DNA of 64,000 nt from Micromonospora narathiwatensis (GTDB lineage Bacteria; Actinomycetota; Actinomycetes; Mycobacteriales; Micromonosporaceae): NCBI RefSeq assembly GCF_900089605.1, contig NZ_LT594324.1, forward strand, positions 4,650,001 to 4,714,000, given 5' to 3'. Position numbers and translations under genes: made by a program. Below, in pieces: positions 1-9,873 of the stretch (position 1 is its first letter; each line of letters begins with the position of its first letter). Below the pieces are notes generated by a model. The model saw only the letters and a program-made list of their open reading frames with translations. It did no database searches and was not told the DNA's origin.

Positions 1-543
1 CTTCATCTGGCTCGGGATGGCCTCCAGCCACGCCGGGACGGTCCGCGAGCCGGCCTCACCCTGCGCCACCAGGAACGGGGTGAGTTCCTTGCTCTTCGCA
101 CGCACCTCGATGATGTCGTGCTCCTTGACCCGGAACGACGGGATGTCGACCTTCTTGCCGTTCACCGTGAAGTGACCGTGCTTGACCAGCTGACGGGCCA
201 TGTCCCGGGACTTGGCGTAGCCAGCCCGGTAGACCACGTTGTCCAGCCGCGACTCGAGGATCTGCAGGAGGACCTCACCGGTCTTGGCCTGCTTGGCCAC
301 GGCCTCCTCGTAGTAACCGCGGAACTGCTTCTCCAGCACGCCGTAGACCCGGCGAGCCTTCTGCTTCTCACGGAGCTGGAGCAGGTACTCCGTCTCCTTG
401 GTGCGGCCGCGGCCGTGCTGCCCGGGCGGGAACGGCCGGGACTCGAACGGGCACTTCGGGCCATCGCACTTGCTGCCCTTGAGGAACAGCTTCATCTTCT
501 CCCGCCGGCAACGGCGGCAGTCAGCACCGGTGTAACGAGCCAT
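1..543 (-). CDS. rpsD: 30S ribosomal protein S4 (uS4), 3' end cut by window
   Basis: Primary 16S rRNA-binding protein that starts assembly of the small-subunit body. The ATG is at 543-541; 181 codons are present and about 27 of the usual ~208 lie beyond the left edge. Cysteines at residues 9, 12, 26 and 31 have the spacing of the zinc-binding form of S4 (as in Thermus). The S4 RNA-binding fold is recognisable around the segment [18 protein letters not shown]. It lies 14 bases downstream of rpsK in the same direction, the usual infA-rpmJ-rpsM-rpsK-rpsD order; rpoA and rplQ would be expected to the left, outside the window. Confidence 0.98.
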   Translation of the reverse strand, partial: MARYTGADCRRCRREKMKLFLKGSKCDGPKCPFESRPFPPGQHGRGRTKETEYLLQLREKQKARRVYGVLEKQFRGYYEEAVAKQAKTGEVLLQILESRLDNVVYRAGYAKSRDMARQLVKHGHFTVNGKKVDIPSFRVKEHDIIEVRAKSKELTPFLVAQGEAGSRTVPAWLEAIPSQMK

Positions 544-557
544 CTCTCTCTAACCTC

Positions 558-965
558 TCAGACCCGGCGACGCTTCGGCGGACGGCATCCGTTGTGCGGC
601 TGCGGGGTGACGTCGGAGATCTGGCCGACCTCGAGGCCCACGGCCTGCAGCGAGCGGATGGCGGTCTCCCGGCCGGAGCCGGGGCCCTTGACGAACACGT
701 CGACCTTGCGCATGCCGTGCTCCATGGCCCGACGCGCGGCGGCCTCGGCGGCCAGCTGCGCGGCGAACGGAGTCGACTTGCGGGAGCCCTTGAAGCCCAC
801 CTGGCCCGCGGAGGCCCAGGAGATGACCGCACCGGTCGGGTCCGTGATGGACACGATGGTGTTGTTGAAGGTGCTCTTGATGTGCGCCTGCCCGTGGGCG
901 ACGTTCTTGCGTTCCTTGCGCCGGACCTTCTTGACAGCGGCTCCGGCACGAGCCTTCGGTGGCAT
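558..965 (-). CDS. rpsK: 30S ribosomal protein S11 (uS11)
   Basis: Platform protein of the 30S subunit next to the mRNA exit channel. The frame encodes 135 residues, the normal actinobacterial length, with the family core [15 protein letters not shown] and the conserved C-terminal block [18 protein letters not shown]. The ATG is at 965-963. It sits 18 bases after rpsM and 14 bases before rpsD, so it is almost certainly co-transcribed with both. The N-terminus is a lysine/arginine-rich tail typical of the phylum. Nothing unusual is seen. Confidence 0.98.
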
Positions 966-983
966 AAGTCTGTGCGCTCCTAA

Positions 984-1364
984 TTACTTCTTGCCGGGCT
1001 TCTTCTTGCCGGCCACGGTCCGCTTCGGGCCCTTGCGGGTGCGGGCGTTGGTCCGCGTCCGCTGGCCACGCACGGGAAGACCGCGGCGGTGCCGGATGCC
1101 GGCGTAGCAGCCGATCTCGACCTTGCGGCGGATGTCAGCGGCGACCTCGCGGCGCAGGTCGCCTTCAACCTTGTAGTTGGCCTCGATGTGGTCGCGGAGC
1201 TGCACGAGCTCCTCGTCCGTGAGGTCGCGAGCGCGCTTGTCCGGCGAGATGCCGGTGGCGGCCAGAGTCTCCAGGGCGCGGGTGCGACCGACCCCGAAGA
1301 TGTAGGTGAGCGCGATCTCCATCCGCTTGTCGCGGGGGAGATCCACGCCGACTAGACGTGCCAT
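984..1364 (-). CDS. rpsM: 30S ribosomal protein S13 (uS13)
   Basis: 30S head protein that contacts the 50S subunit and P-site tRNA. The frame stays open upstream, but the real start is the ATG at 1364-1362: the family begins [14 protein letters not shown] and a GAGGAG ribosome-binding site lies about 10 bases before it. This gives 126 residues with the S13 helix-two-turn-helix region and a basic C-terminal tail ending GKKKPGKK. The 260 bases between it and rpmJ hold no gene. Confidence 0.97.
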   Translation of the reverse strand: MARLVGVDLPRDKRMEIALTYIFGVGRTRALETLAATGISPDKRARDLTDEELVQLRDHIEANYKVEGDLRREVAADIRRKVEIGCYAGIRHRRGLPVRGQRTRTNARTRKGPKRTVAGKKKPGKK

Positions 1365-1624
1365 GTGCGGGCGTACTCCTCGTGATGTTGTGGCGGAGGT
1401 GTGGACCCGTCCCACCCCGCTACCGACCGTCCCGTCCTTCCGACGCGTTCCGCGCCGGCGACCGGGATCGGTCGCTGCCCGAGCGGGCCCCGGCCTCCGA
1501 CCGGGGGTCAACCACGAGGGGGTACGCGCTGCGTACCGTTCGCGGCTGGGGCGAGCTGATGCAGTGTTGTCGGGATCTGCGACCCGGGCCGATCCGACCG
1601 GCCGTCACGACCGGTGGGACTGGT

Positions 1625-1738
1625 TCAGCCCTGGCGCTGCTTGTGGCGCGGGTCCGAACAAATGACCATGACCCGGCCGTGCCGGCGGATCACCCGGCAC
1701 TTGTTGCAGATCCTCTTGACGCTCGGCTTGACCTTCAC
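1625..1738 (-). CDS. rpmJ: 50S ribosomal protein L36 (bL36)
   Basis: A 37-residue zinc-ribbon protein of the large subunit. It starts with GTG at 1738-1736, with a GTAAGG ribosome-binding site 7 bases upstream, and reads [20 protein letters not shown]. The zinc ligands are the CxxC pair at residues 11 and 14, a later cysteine in MVICSDP and a histidine in PRHKQRQG, so this is the C+ form. It lies 94 bases after infA and 260 before rpsM, as in other actinobacteria. Confidence 0.97.
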   Translation of the reverse strand: MKVKPSVKRICNKCRVIRRHGRVMVICSDPRHKQRQG

Positions 1739-1832
1739 GGTTGCCTTACTTTCCCATCTGGGCCCGGAGACACGACGATGCGCGACGCCGGACGTCGAAG
1801 ACGGACACGGGAAGCCCCGGCCGTCGTCAGGC

Positions 1833-2054
1833 TTACTTGTAGCGGTAGACGATGCGCCCGCGGGTCAGGTCGTACGGCGAGAGTTCGACGACGACCCGGT
1901 CCTCCGGCAGGATGCGGATGTAGTGCTGTCGCATCTTGCCGCTGATGTGAGCCAGCACCTTGTGGCCGTTCGCGAGCTCCACCCGGAACATGGCGTTCGG
2001 CAGGGGCTCGATGACCCGACCCTCGATCTCGATGGCTCCGTCTTTTTTCGGCAT
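1833..2054 (-). CDS. infA: Translation initiation factor IF-1
   Basis: An OB-fold protein that binds the 30S A site during initiation. 73 residues, the standard size, beginning [20 protein letters not shown] and ending in the typical [11 protein letters not shown]. The ATG is at 2054-2052 with GGAGG five bases upstream; the frame stays open further upstream but this start matches the family exactly. It is first in the infA-rpmJ-rpsM-rpsK-rpsD group; the 270 bases before it should contain the promoter. Confidence 0.98.
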   Translation of the reverse strand: MPKKDGAIEIEGRVIEPLPNAMFRVELANGHKVLAHISGKMRQHYIRILPEDRVVVELSPYDLTRGRIVYRYK

Positions 2055-2217
2055 GTCCTCCGCTGTCCTGACGTCGGTTGCTCCGGACGGCCCACAACGT
2101 CTTTCACGGGTGAACTGACCATGATCAGGAAACCCGCGCCAGCCGCGGCTCCCGGATCCCACCGAAGCGCAGGGTGGGCATGCAGGAGTGGACGCTGTGC
2201 GCCGATCAGAAAGTGTA

Positions 2218-2282
2218 CGCCCGCCTGCGGGCGGTCGCCAAACCGACCACCCATGCGATCCCCGGTCGGACGAAATTCGTCC
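2218..2282. repeat. Two short inverted repeats between infA and the DUF1707 gene
   Basis: Two palindromic stretches lie in the 270-base gap. One, at 2218-2233, pairs CGCCCGC with GCGGGCG and could act as a weak terminator for the DUF1707 gene on the minus strand. The other, at 2268-2282, is GGACGAA-A-TTCGTCC, a 7-bp-arm palindrome that looks more like a protein-binding site. Function is inferred from symmetry only. Confidence 0.3.
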
Positions 2283-2324
2283 CGCCCGGCCGGCCGTGCT
2301 GTGACACTGGCCACAGCGCGGCGG

Positions 2325-2840
2325 TCAGTGACCCCGCCGCCGCTCCCGCCGCTCCCGCCGGGAGCGATCGGTCGGGTGCCGCCGATCGCCGTCGTGCACG
2401 CCCACCGTCTTCAGCAGCAGGAGCACTCCCCACGGCCCGATCGCCCAGGCCGGCCAGTAGTAGACGACATGCCCGTAGCCGATCGACGAGATCAGCCAGA
2501 TCGCGGTGAGGATCCCGGCGACCCGCAACCACGGCGACCAGATCCTGAGCAGCGAGTCGGACCGGCGTCCGGGCTCGGCGAGCGCCGCCTCACCGTCCGC
2601 CGCCTCACCCCCCGCCACCGGAACGGGTGCCGCCGGCGCCGGCGCGGGCACCACGGCGGAACGCTCCGCCGGCCTCACTCCCGGCAGGTCCGCCACGACC
2701 TCGTCCAGTTCGGCGTACGTTTTCGCACCATACGCCCGGCCCAGTCGCTCGTCGTACTCGTGCAGGTCGAGTCGGCCCTCCTCCAGGGCCACCCGGAGCC
2801 GCTCCGCCGTCGCCTGCCGGTCGACGTCAGCCGCCCGCAT
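2325..2840 (-). CDS. DUF1707 / SHOCT-like small membrane protein
   Basis: The N-terminal ~55 residues (MRAADVDRQATAERLRVALE...) match DUF1707, a small helical domain common at the N-terminus of actinobacterial membrane proteins. A proline/alanine-rich linker follows, then two hydrophobic segments near residues 105-125 and 130-150, and a basic tail rich in R and H. The start at 2840-2838 is chosen because the family normally begins with this motif; ATGs at 2858 and 2870 have no better ribosome-binding site. It lies 74 bases downstream of map. Function unknown. Confidence 0.75.
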   Translation of the reverse strand: MRAADVDRQATAERLRVALEEGRLDLHEYDERLGRAYGAKTYAELDEVVADLPGVRPAERSAVVPAPAPAAPVPVAGGEAADGEAALAEPGRRSDSLLRIWSPWLRVAGILTAIWLISSIGYGHVVYYWPAWAIGPWGVLLLLKTVGVHDGDRRHPTDRSRRERRERRRGH

Positions 2841-2914
2841 CCTGTCCCGCCCTTCCATGGGGGCCAGCATGCCACCGACGCGCCACGGGCCGCCAAGGGG
2901 CCGATCCCCGGCGA

Positions 2915-3766
2915 TCAGACCGCCGGGGAGTCCGCCGGCTGCCGGGAGGTGACCAGGCCGCCCAGGCGTGCCCGGCCGCCGTCCTCGGCGGTCAGCACCC
3001 ACACGCCGTCGTCCAGCAGAGCCATCGTGTGCTCGACGTGCACCGCCATCGACCCGTCCCGGGTCACCACCGTCCAGCCGTCGGACAGCTCGACGGTACG
3101 CGGCGAACCCATCGTGATCATCGGCTCGATGGCCAGCGCCATGCCCCGCACCAGCCGGGGTCCCTTGCCCGGGCGGCCGTGGTTGAGCACGTGCGGGTCC
3201 TGGTGCATCTCGGTGCCGATGCCGTGCCCGCCGTACCCGTCGACGATGCCGTACCGGCCCCCCTTGCGGACCGCGTGCTCCACCGCGTGCGAGATGTCGG
3301 TGAGCCGGCCCTTCCCGCTGGCCGCGCCCCGGGCGGCGGCGGCGATCCCGGCCCACATCGAATCCTCGGCGACCGCGGCCATCTTGAGCAGGGCCGGGTC
3401 GGTCTCGCCGACCCCGACGGTGATGGCGGCGTCGCCGTGCCACCCGTTCAGCACCGCGCCGCAGTCGATCGAGATCAGGTCACCCTCGCTGAGCACCTGC
3501 TTCGACGACGGGATGGCGTGCACCACCTGCTCGTTCACGGAGGCGCAGATCGACGCCGGGTAGCCGTGGTAGCCCTTGAACGACGGGACCGCGCCGGCCT
3601 CGCGGATGGTGGCCTCGGCGATCGCGTCCAGGTCGGCGGTGCTCACGCCGGGGGCGACCGCCTCCCGCATCAGCCGCAGCGCGCGGGCGACCACCAGACC
3701 GGCGGCCCGCATCAGCTCGATCTGGTCGGGGGTCTTCAGCTGGATGTCCAGCTGGGGACGACGCAT
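2915..3766 (-). CDS. map: Methionine aminopeptidase, type I
   Basis: Removes the initiator methionine from nascent proteins in the cytoplasm. 283 residues from the ATG at 3766-3764, whose product matches the family N-terminus; an in-frame extension upstream has no support. All five metal ligands of the pita-bread fold are present: D101, D112, H181, E214 and E246, with the catalytic histidines H83 and H188 (motif GHGIGTEMH). There is no N-terminal zinc-finger extension. It follows adk by 90 bases, completing the secY-adk-map unit. Confidence 0.97.
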   Translation of the reverse strand: MRRPQLDIQLKTPDQIELMRAAGLVVARALRLMREAVAPGVSTADLDAIAEATIREAGAVPSFKGYHGYPASICASVNEQVVHAIPSSKQVLSEGDLISIDCGAVLNGWHGDAAITVGVGETDPALLKMAAVAEDSMWAGIAAAARGAASGKGRLTDISHAVEHAVRKGGRYGIVDGYGGHGIGTEMHQDPHVLNHGRPGKGPRLVRGMALAIEPMITMGSPRTVELSDGWTVVTRDGSMAVHVEHTMALLDDGVWVLTAEDGGRARLGGLVTSRQPADSPAV

Positions 3767-3856
3767 GGAGGCATTACCTTTCGTTGCGCGGGCCAGCGGG
3801 GCACGCCGCACGTACCCCGCTGTTCGCACTCTAACCGCCGGAGGACCGGCGCGACG

Positions 3857-4510
3857 TCAGCCGCCGTACGACCGCAGCGCGTCGATGGCGCGGACGGTGA
3901 CGTCCTCCACCGGCCCGGTCGCGTCGATGCCGACCAGCTTGCCCTGGGCGCCGTAGTAGTCGACCAGCGGCGCGGTCTTCTCGGCGTACTCCCGGAGCCG
4001 GGCGGCGATGGTCTCCGGCTTGTCGTCGTCCCGCTGGAACAGCTCGCCGCCGCAGCGGTCGCAGACGCCCTCCCGCGTGGTGGCGTCGAACTCGACGTGC
4101 CAGATCTTGCCGCAGCCACGGCACGTACGCCGGCCGGAGAGCCGCCGGATGACCTCGTCGTCGTCGACGACCAGCTCGAGGACCAGGTCCAGCGCGGTGC
4201 CGAGGTCGGCGAGGAGCTTGTCCAGCGCGGCGGCCTGGGGCGTCGTACGCGGAAAGCCGTCGAGAAGGAAGCCCTCGCCGGCGTCCGGCTCGGCGAGCCG
4301 GTCCCGCACCATGTTGATGGTGACCTCGTCCGGGACCAGCTTGCCGGCGTCCATGTACCGCTTGGCCTCGACCCCCAACTGCGTGCCCTGCGAGACGTTC
4401 GCCCGGAAGATGTCCCCGGTCGAGATCTTCGGCACCGACAGGTGGGCGGCGATGAACTCCGCCTGTGTGCCCTTGCCCGCCCCCGGCGGGCCAACCAGAA
4501 CGAGTCGCAT
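3857..4510 (-). CDS. adk: Adenylate kinase
   Basis: Interconverts ATP + AMP and 2 ADP in the cytoplasm. 217 residues. The P-loop GPPGAGKGT is at residues 7-15, the AMP-binding DGFPRT at 84-89, and the LID domain carries four cysteines at 130, 133, 150 and 153, so this is the long, zinc-binding form. The ATG at 4510-4508 directly abuts the secY stop codon at 4513-4511 with no gap, so translation is probably coupled to secY. Confidence 0.98.
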   Translation of the reverse strand: MRLVLVGPPGAGKGTQAEFIAAHLSVPKISTGDIFRANVSQGTQLGVEAKRYMDAGKLVPDEVTINMVRDRLAEPDAGEGFLLDGFPRTTPQAAALDKLLADLGTALDLVLELVVDDDEVIRRLSGRRTCRGCGKIWHVEFDATTREGVCDRCGGELFQRDDDKPETIAARLREYAEKTAPLVDYYGAQGKLVGIDATGPVEDVTVRAIDALRSYGG

Positions 4511-5839
4511 CTACCGCAGGAACCCTTCGTAGTTCCGCTGCATCAGTTGGCTCTCGATCTGCTTCACGGTCTCCAGACCGACGCCGACCATGATGAGCAC
4601 AGCGGTGCCGCCGAACGGGAAGTTCTGGAACTGCTGGTTGTCGAGCCAGATGAAGAAGAAGTTCGGCAGGATCGCGATGATGCCCAGGTAGAGCGCGCCC
4701 GGCAGGGTGATCCGGCTGAGGATGAAGTCGAGGTACTCGGCGGTCGGCTTGCCGGGGCGGATGCCCGGCACGAAGCCGCCGTACTTCTTCATGTTGTCCG
4801 CGACCTCGGTCGGGTTGAACGTGATCGACACGTAGAAGTACGTGAAGAAGATGATCAGCAGGAAGTAGATCGCGATGTGCTCCGGCGCGCTCGCCTTCAC
4901 GATGTGGTTCTGGATCCAGGCCTGGGTCTTGCCCGGGTTGTTCTGGTCGAAGAACTGGAGCGCGAGCTGCGGCAGGTAGAGCAGCGACGAGGCGAAGATG
5001 ACCGGGATCACACCGGCCTGGTTGACCTTCAGCGGGATGTAGGTGGAGGTGCCGCCGTACATCCGCCGGCCGATCATGCGCTTGGCGTACTGCACCGGGA
5101 TCCGGCGCTGGGCCTGCTCGATGAAGGTGACCGCGCAGATGACCAGCAGGACCAGGGCGATGACGAGGAGGAACATCCCCCAGCCCTTGGTGGTCTTGAT
5201 CTTCCAGCCCTCGCTGGGGAGCCGGGCGGCGATGGAGGTGAAGATCAGGACGGACATGCCGTTGCCGACGCCGCGGTCGGTGATCAGCTCACCGAGCCAC
5301 ATCACCACACCGGTGCCGGCGGTCATGGTCATGACCAGGATGCCCAGGGTCAGCCAGTCCGGGATGCCGGTGTCCCGGGGGACGATCGGCCACTGGTCGC
5401 AGCGGTTCTGGAAGAGCTGCCCGGAGCGGGCCAGCGCCACGAACGCGGAGGACTGCAGGATGCCCAGACCCAGCGTCAGGTACCGGGTGTACTGGGTGAT
5501 CTTCGCCTGGCCGGCCTGGCCCTCCTTGCGGAGCTGCTCCAGCCGCGGGATGACCACCGTCAGCAGCTGCAGGATGATCGACGCGGTGATGTAGGGCATG
5601 ATGCCCAGCGCGAAGACCGAGAGCTGCAGCAGCGCACCGCCGGAGAAGAGATCCAGCAGGTTCAGCACGCCGGTGCCGCCACCCTGGATGGCGTCGAGGC
5701 ACTTCTGCACGTTGCCGTACGAGACGCCCGGGCTGGGCAGCGTGGCGCCGAGCCGGTAGACCGCAATGATGCCTACTGTGAACAGCAGCTTCTTGCGCAG
5801 GTCAGGCGTACGGAACGCACTGAGAAAGGCGGACAGCAA
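4511..5839 (-). CDS. secY: Preprotein translocase subunit SecY
   Basis: Channel subunit of the Sec translocon in the cytoplasmic membrane. 442 residues with ten predicted membrane spans; it begins MLSAFLSAFRTPDLRKKLLF. The initiator is TTG at 5839-5837, supported by AGGAGG six bases upstream and by the conserved N-terminus. Its partner secE is at 35977-36369. A hairpin after rplO and a 235-base gap suggest that secY-adk-map has its own promoter, but I could not assign one with confidence. Confidence 0.98.
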   Translation of the reverse strand: MLSAFLSAFRTPDLRKKLLFTVGIIAVYRLGATLPSPGVSYGNVQKCLDAIQGGGTGVLNLLDLFSGGALLQLSVFALGIMPYITASIILQLLTVVIPRLEQLRKEGQAGQAKITQYTRYLTLGLGILQSSAFVALARSGQLFQNRCDQWPIVPRDTGIPDWLTLGILVMTMTAGTGVVMWLGELITDRGVGNGMSVLIFTSIAARLPSEGWKIKTTKGWGMFLLVIALVLLVICAVTFIEQAQRRIPVQYAKRMIGRRMYGGTSTYIPLKVNQAGVIPVIFASSLLYLPQLALQFFDQNNPGKTQAWIQNHIVKASAPEHIAIYFLLIIFFTYFYVSITFNPTEVADNMKKYGGFVPGIRPGKPTAEYLDFILSRITLPGALYLGIIAILPNFFFIWLDNQQFQNFPFGGTAVLIMVGVGLETVKQIESQLMQRNYEGFLR

Positions 5840-6026
5840 CTTCTTCCTCCTGCGCGAGGCGGGCCGCCGGTGATGATCCCTGGCGGGGTGGGGTGGGTGC
5901 CGGGCAGGTGCCCGATATCCATAGCTGGGAAGGGACTCTAACAGCCCGATCCCGGTCCGGGCAGATGTGCCCGGCTACATAAAACGAATCCGATGTTACC
6001 CGGCGCACATCCGCCGGGGAGACCGA

Positions 6027-6062
6027 GGCGCCCGCCCAGCCTTGGACGACTGAGCGGGCGCC
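6027..6062 (-). terminator. Hairpin terminator after rplO
   Basis: Arms at 6027-6039 and 6050-6062 pair over 13 bp with one G-T, around a 10-base loop, starting 12 bases past the rplO stop. No U-run follows, as is common for actinobacterial terminators. It would end the S10/spc transcript and separate it from secY-adk-map. Confidence 0.65.
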
Positions 6063-6074
6063 ACGGATCATGCC

Positions 6075-6518
6075 CTACAGCTCGGTGACGGAGCCACCGG
6101 CAGCGGTGATCTTCTCCTTGGCCGACGCGCTGAACGCGTGCGCCGACACCTGGAGAGCCACGCCGCCGAGGTCGCCGGTGCCGAGCACCTTGACCGGCTG
6201 GCCCTTGCGGACCGCACCGGCCTCGACCATCTCGATCGGGCCGACCTGGCCGCCGTTCGGGAAGAGCTCGGCGAGCCGGTCCAGGTTGACAACCTGGAAG
6301 ACGACCTTGAACTTGTTCTTGAAGCCCTTCATCTTCGGCAGGCGCATGTGGATGGGCATCTGCCCACCCTCGAACGCCGGCGAGATGTTCTTCCGGGCCT
6401 TGGAACCCTTGGTACCGCGACCGGCAGTCTTGCCCTTGGAGCCCTCACCGCGACCCACGCGGGTCTTCTCGGTCTTGGCCCCCGGCGCCGGGCGCAGGTG
6501 GTGGACCTTGATCGTCAT
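6075..6518 (-). CDS. rplO: 50S ribosomal protein L15 (uL15)
   Basis: Late-assembly large-subunit protein. 147 residues with the glycine/lysine-rich N-terminus ([18 protein letters not shown]) that threads into 23S rRNA. The ATG at 6518-6516 shares its first base with the rpmD stop (TAATG), a one-base overlap that implies coupled translation. It is the last gene of the long S10/spc run; a hairpin follows 12 bases after the stop. Confidence 0.98.
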   Translation of the reverse strand: MTIKVHHLRPAPGAKTEKTRVGRGEGSKGKTAGRGTKGSKARKNISPAFEGGQMPIHMRLPKMKGFKNKFKVVFQVVNLDRLAELFPNGGQVGPIEMVEAGAVRKGQPVKVLGTGDLGGVALQVSAHAFSASAKEKITAAGGSVTEL

Positions 6519-6700
6519 TACTCGACCTCCTCGACCTTCACGAGGTGGTTGACCGTGAAGATCATGCCGCGGATCTCCGGCCGGTCCTCCTTGACCACCA
6601 CGTCGTTGATCCGCTTGAGACCGAGGGAACGCAGCGAGTCACGCTGGTTCTTCTTGGTCCCGATCTCGGACCGGACCTGGGTGACCTTCAGGCGTGCCAT
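6518..6700 (-). CDS. rpmD: 50S ribosomal protein L30 (uL30)
   Basis: Small large-subunit protein, 60 residues, starting [20 protein letters not shown], with the typical core [20 protein letters not shown] at 6700-6698. It overlaps the rpsE stop by one base at one end and the rplO start by one base at the other, so it is translated within a tightly coupled rpsE-rpmD-rplO block. Confidence 0.97.
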   Translation of the reverse strand: MARLKVTQVRSEIGTKKNQRDSLRSLGLKRINDVVVKEDRPEIRGMIFTVNHLVKVEEVE

Positions 6701-7314
6701 CAGGACGCCACCCCCGCCCGGGACGCCAGCATCGCGGCCGGCGCGACGTCCTCGACCGGCAGACCACGACGGGCCGCGACCGCCTCCGGCGACTCAAGCG
6801 CCTTCAGGGCCGCCACCGTGGCGTGCACGATGTTGATCGGGTTGGACGAGCCGAGGCTCTTGGAGAGCACGTCGTGGATGCCCGCGCACTCCAGGACGGC
6901 ACGCACCGGACCACCGGCGATGACGCCCGTACCGGCCGAGGCCGGCTTGAGCAGCACCACGCCGGCCGCGTCCTCGCCCTGCACCGGGTGCGGGATCGAG
7001 GCACCGATCCGCGGCACCTTGAAGAAGTGCTTCTTGGCCTCCTCGACGCCCTTGGCGATCGCCGCGGGCACCTCCTTGGCCTTTCCGTAGCCCACGCCGA
7101 CGGTGCCGTCGCCGTCGCCCACGATCACCAGGGCGGTGAAGCTGAAGCGACGACCACCCTTCACGACCTTGGCGACGCGGTTGATCGCGACGACCCGCTC
7201 GAGGTGCGGGGTCTTCTCGACGGGCGCGTTTCCGCGGCCGCCCTCACGGCGGTTGTCGCGGCGACCACCCTCGTTGCCACCGGACCCGCCGCCACGGCGC
7301 TGTTGACCTGGCAT
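6700..7314 (-). CDS. rpsE: 30S ribosomal protein S5 (uS5)
   Basis: 30S protein important for mRNA helicase activity and decoding accuracy. 204 residues: a glycine/arginine/asparagine-rich leader of about 35 residues (longer than in E. coli, usual in actinobacteria), then the double-stranded-RNA-binding-like domain ([20 protein letters not shown]) and the C-terminal domain ending in an alanine-rich stretch. ATG at 7314-7312, 33 bases after rplR. Its stop overlaps the rpmD start by one base. Confidence 0.98.
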   Translation of the reverse strand: MPGQQRRGGGSGGNEGGRRDNRREGGRGNAPVEKTPHLERVVAINRVAKVVKGGRRFSFTALVIVGDGDGTVGVGYGKAKEVPAAIAKGVEEAKKHFFKVPRIGASIPHPVQGEDAAGVVLLKPASAGTGVIAGGPVRAVLECAGIHDVLSKSLGSSNPINIVHATVAALKALESPEAVAARRGLPVEDVAPAAMLASRAGVAS

Positions 7315-7347
7315 CAGCAGCCTTCCTTCTCTCTCGTGACGGGGTTT

Positions 7348-7737
7348 CTAGAACTCGAGCCCGGCTTCGCGGGCGGCGTCGGCAAGCGCGGCGACCCGCC
7401 CCGCGTACCGGTTGCCACCGCGGTCGAAGACGACCTTCGAGACGCCGGCGGCCTTGGCCCGCTCGGCGAGCAGGGCGCCGACCTTGCCGGCCAGGGCGCT
7501 CTTGTCGCCCTCGGCACCGCGCAGCGACGCGTCCATGGTCGAGGCCGACGCCAGGGTGTGACCCTTGGTGTCGTCCACGATCTGGGCGACGATGTGCCGC
7601 AGCGAGCGGGTGACGACCAGGCGGGGACGCTCGGTGGTGCCGCTGATGTTCTTGCGGACCCGGAAGTGCCGACGCGCACGCCCGACGGCACGCTTGGCGG
7701 CGACGCCGCGGCGGCGCTTGAGCAGCGTGGCGCTCAC
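7348..7737 (-). CDS. rplR: 50S ribosomal protein L18 (uL18)
   Basis: 5S rRNA-binding protein of the central protuberance. 129 residues with the core [20 protein letters not shown] and the C-terminal [20 protein letters not shown]. It starts with GTG at 7737-7735, inside a GTGA overlap with the rplF stop (4 bases), indicating re-initiation by ribosomes that have just finished rplF. Confidence 0.97.
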   Translation of the reverse strand: MSATLLKRRRGVAAKRAVGRARRHFRVRKNISGTTERPRLVVTRSLRHIVAQIVDDTKGHTLASASTMDASLRGAEGDKSALAGKVGALLAERAKAAGVSKVVFDRGGNRYAGRVAALADAAREAGLEF

Positions 7738-8276
7738 TTCTTACCTGCCTTTCCAGCCTTGCGGCGGATGACCTCGCCCTGGTACTTCACGCCCTTGCCC
7801 TTGTACGGCTCCGGCGGGCGGATCTTCCGGATGTTGGCGGCGACCTCGCCGACCTGCTGCTTGTCGATGCCGGCCACGTGGAACAGCGTCGGCTTCTCGA
7901 CCGTGAAGGTGATGCCGTCCGGCGCCGGCACGAGGACCGGGTGCGAGAACCCGAGCGCGAACTCCAGGTCCTTGCCCTTGGCCGTGACGCGGTAACCGGT
8001 GCCGGCGATCTCCAGGCTCTTGCGGTAGCCCTCGGTCACCCCGACGATCATGTTGGCCACCAGCGTACGGCTCAGGCCGTGCAGCTCCTTGGCCTTGCGC
8101 TCGTCGTTCGGCCGGTTGACGTGCAGCGCGCCGTCCTCGCCCCGCTCCGCCGTGATCGGCTCGGCCAGCACGTGGCTCAGCTCGCCCTTGGGGCCCTTGA
8201 CCTTCACGGTCTGGCCGTCGATCGTGATATCGACGCCGGCTGGCACCGGGATCGACTTACGTCCAATACGCGACAT
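7734..8276 (-). CDS. rplF: 50S ribosomal protein L6 (uL6)
   Basis: Two-domain 23S rRNA-binding protein near the elongation-factor site. 180 residues from the ATG at 8276-8274 ([17 protein letters not shown]), which matches the family; the frame continues open upstream without support. The C-terminal signature [16 protein letters not shown] is present. It lies 16 bases after rpsH and its stop overlaps the rplR start in a GTGA tetranucleotide. Confidence 0.97.
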   Translation of the reverse strand: MSRIGRKSIPVPAGVDITIDGQTVKVKGPKGELSHVLAEPITAERGEDGALHVNRPNDERKAKELHGLSRTLVANMIVGVTEGYRKSLEIAGTGYRVTAKGKDLEFALGFSHPVLVPAPDGITFTVEKPTLFHVAGIDKQQVGEVAANIRKIRPPEPYKGKGVKYQGEVIRRKAGKAGKK

Positions 8277-8292
8277 TTCTACCTGTCTCCCG

Positions 8293-8700
8293 TTACCAGA
8301 CGAAGGCGAGGACTTCCCCGCCAACGCTCCGCTTGCGGGCCTGCCGGTCGGTGAGCAGCCCCTGGGACGTCGAAATGATCGCCACGCCCAGCCCGCCGAG
8401 CACCCGCGGGAGCCCGTCCGACTTGGCGTAAACCCGCAGACCGGGCTTGGACACGCGCTTGATGCCGGCCAGGCTCCGCTCCCGGTTCTGGCCGTACTTC
8501 AGCTCGACGACCAGTCGCTTGCCGACGGCGCCCTCCTCGGGCTCCTCGACCGACCAGGTGGCGATGTAACCCTCGGCCTTGAGGACCTCGGCGATGTTCG
8601 CCTTGATCTTCGAGTACGGCATCGTCACCCGGTCGTGGTACGCCTGGTTGGCGTTACGCAGACGCGTGAGCATGTCTGCGATCGGGTCGGTCATCGTCAT
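8293..8700 (-). CDS. rpsH: 30S ribosomal protein S8 (uS8)
   Basis: Primary 16S rRNA-binding protein and, in E. coli, the spc operon repressor. 135 residues from ATG 8700-8698; the family begins [20 protein letters not shown], so this start is preferred over an in-frame TTG at 8712 and an ATG at 8694. The C-terminal signature [20 protein letters not shown] is intact. The ribosome-binding site (GAAAGG) is rather far upstream, about 12 bases. Confidence 0.97.
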   Translation of the reverse strand: MTMTDPIADMLTRLRNANQAYHDRVTMPYSKIKANIAEVLKAEGYIATWSVEEPEEGAVGKRLVVELKYGQNRERSLAGIKRVSKPGLRVYAKSDGLPRVLGGLGVAIISTSQGLLTDRQARKRSVGGEVLAFVW

Positions 8701-8796
8701 GAAATTCGTCAACCTTTCTCGCCGCGGTTCCCCGGGCCAGGCCCGGGGCCTACGGCGAAGAGACAGTTCAGCTGACGCGCGAAGCGCGCCGGGCTA

Positions 8797-8982
8797 TTAC
8801 CAGGAAGCCTTGGACACGCCGGGCAGCTCACCGCGGTGGGCCATCTCCCGGATGCACACCCGGCAGAGACCGAACTTGCGGTAGACCGCCTTCGGACGCC
8901 CGCACCGCTGGCAGCGGGTGTACGCGCGAACCGAGAACTTCGGCTTCGCGGCCGCCTTGAGGATCAGCGCCTTCTTCGCCAT
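8797..8982 (-). CDS. rpsN: 30S ribosomal protein S14, zinc-binding type Z
   Basis: Short, 61-residue form of S14 (type Z, also called rpsZ). Two CxxC pairs, in RCQRCGRP and LCRVCIRE, bind a zinc ion. In actinobacteria this C+ paralogue sits in the spc operon, while zinc-independent paralogues, if present, lie elsewhere under Zur control. ATG at 8982-8980, one base after the rplE stop. Confidence 0.97.
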   Translation of the reverse strand: MAKKALILKAAAKPKFSVRAYTRCQRCGRPKAVYRKFGLCRVCIREMAHRGELPGVSKASW

Positions 8983-8983
8983 C

Positions 8984-9553
8984 TCAGTTCTCCTTGAACG
9001 GGAAGCCCAGGAGCTTGAGCAGCGCCCGGCCCTCGTCGTCGGTCGTGGCGGTCGTGACGACCGTGATGTCCATGCCCCGCTGGCGATCGATCTTGTCCTG
9101 GTCGATCTCGTGGAACACCGACTGCTCGGTCAGACCGAACGTGTAGTTGCCGTGCCCGTCGAGCTTGCGCCCGTCCAGGCCGCGGAAGTCGCGGATACGC
9201 GGCAGCGCGATGGAGAGCAGCCGGTCCAGGAACTCCCACATCCGGTCGCCCCGCAGGGTGACCTTCGCGCCGATCGGCATGCCCTCACGGAGCTTGAACT
9301 GCGCGATGGACTTGGTCGCCCGCCGCACCTGCGGCTTCTGGCCGGTAATGGTGGCCAGGTCGCGGACCGCACCGTCGATCAGCTTGGCGTCCCGGGCGGC
9401 CTCGCCGACACCCATGTTGACGACGATCTTGACCAACCGCGGCACCTGCATGGGGTTGCCGTAGTTGTGCTGCTTCTGCAGCTCGGCCACGATCTCGCTG
9501 CGGTACCGCTCCTTGAGGCGCGGCATGGTCTTGGTTTCGGTAGCCGTGGTCAT
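8984..9553 (-). CDS. rplE: 50S ribosomal protein L5 (uL5)
   Basis: 5S rRNA-binding protein that contacts the P-site tRNA. 189 residues from the ATG at 9553-9551. A GTG one codon earlier (9556-9554) would overlap the rplX stop by four bases, but the AAGGA ribosome-binding site is better placed for the ATG. Family landmarks include [16 protein letters not shown] and [16 protein letters not shown]. Its start overlaps the rplX stop by one base. Confidence 0.96.
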   Translation of the reverse strand: MTTATETKTMPRLKERYRSEIVAELQKQHNYGNPMQVPRLVKIVVNMGVGEAARDAKLIDGAVRDLATITGQKPQVRRATKSIAQFKLREGMPIGAKVTLRGDRMWEFLDRLLSIALPRIRDFRGLDGRKLDGHGNYTFGLTEQSVFHEIDQDKIDRQRGMDITVVTTATTDDEGRALLKLLGFPFKEN

Positions 9554-9873
9554 CACAGGTCCTTACCGGTGCTACGCGCGATGCGGACCTTCTGGCCATT
9601 GTCGTCGATCCGGTAACCGACGCGGGTCGGCTTGCCGTCGGAGTCCAGGACCATCACGTTCGAGACGTGGATCGGGGCCTCCTGGGTGACGATGCCACCG
9701 GTCTTGGCGCCACGCTGGGTGGTGCTGATGCGGGTGTGCTTCTTGACCCGGTTCACGCCCTCGACCAGGACCTTGTCCTGCCGCGGGTAGGCCGCGATGA
9801 CCTTGCCCTTGGCGCCCTTGTCCTTGCCGGCGATGACGACGACCGTGTCGCCCTTCTTGACCTTCACGGTCAC
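9553..9873 (-). CDS. rplX: 50S ribosomal protein L24 (uL24)
   Basis: Assembly-initiator protein of the large subunit with an N-terminal KOW motif ([19 protein letters not shown], residues 7-25). 106 residues. The start is GTG at 9873-9871, inside a GTGA overlap of four bases with the rplN stop. The GTG-AAG pair two codons further in is not supported. Confidence 0.97.
   Translation of the reverse strand: MTVKVKKGDTVVVIAGKDKGAKGKVIAAYPRQDKVLVEGVNRVKKHTRISTTQRGAKTGGIVTQEAPIHVSNVMVLDSDGKPTRVGYRIDDNGQKVRIARSTGKDL

Noticed and set aside
2627..5941. 1104-codon plus-strand reading frame
   Set aside because: It runs opposite map, adk and secY, which are unambiguous; it is a mirror frame produced by high third-position G+C.
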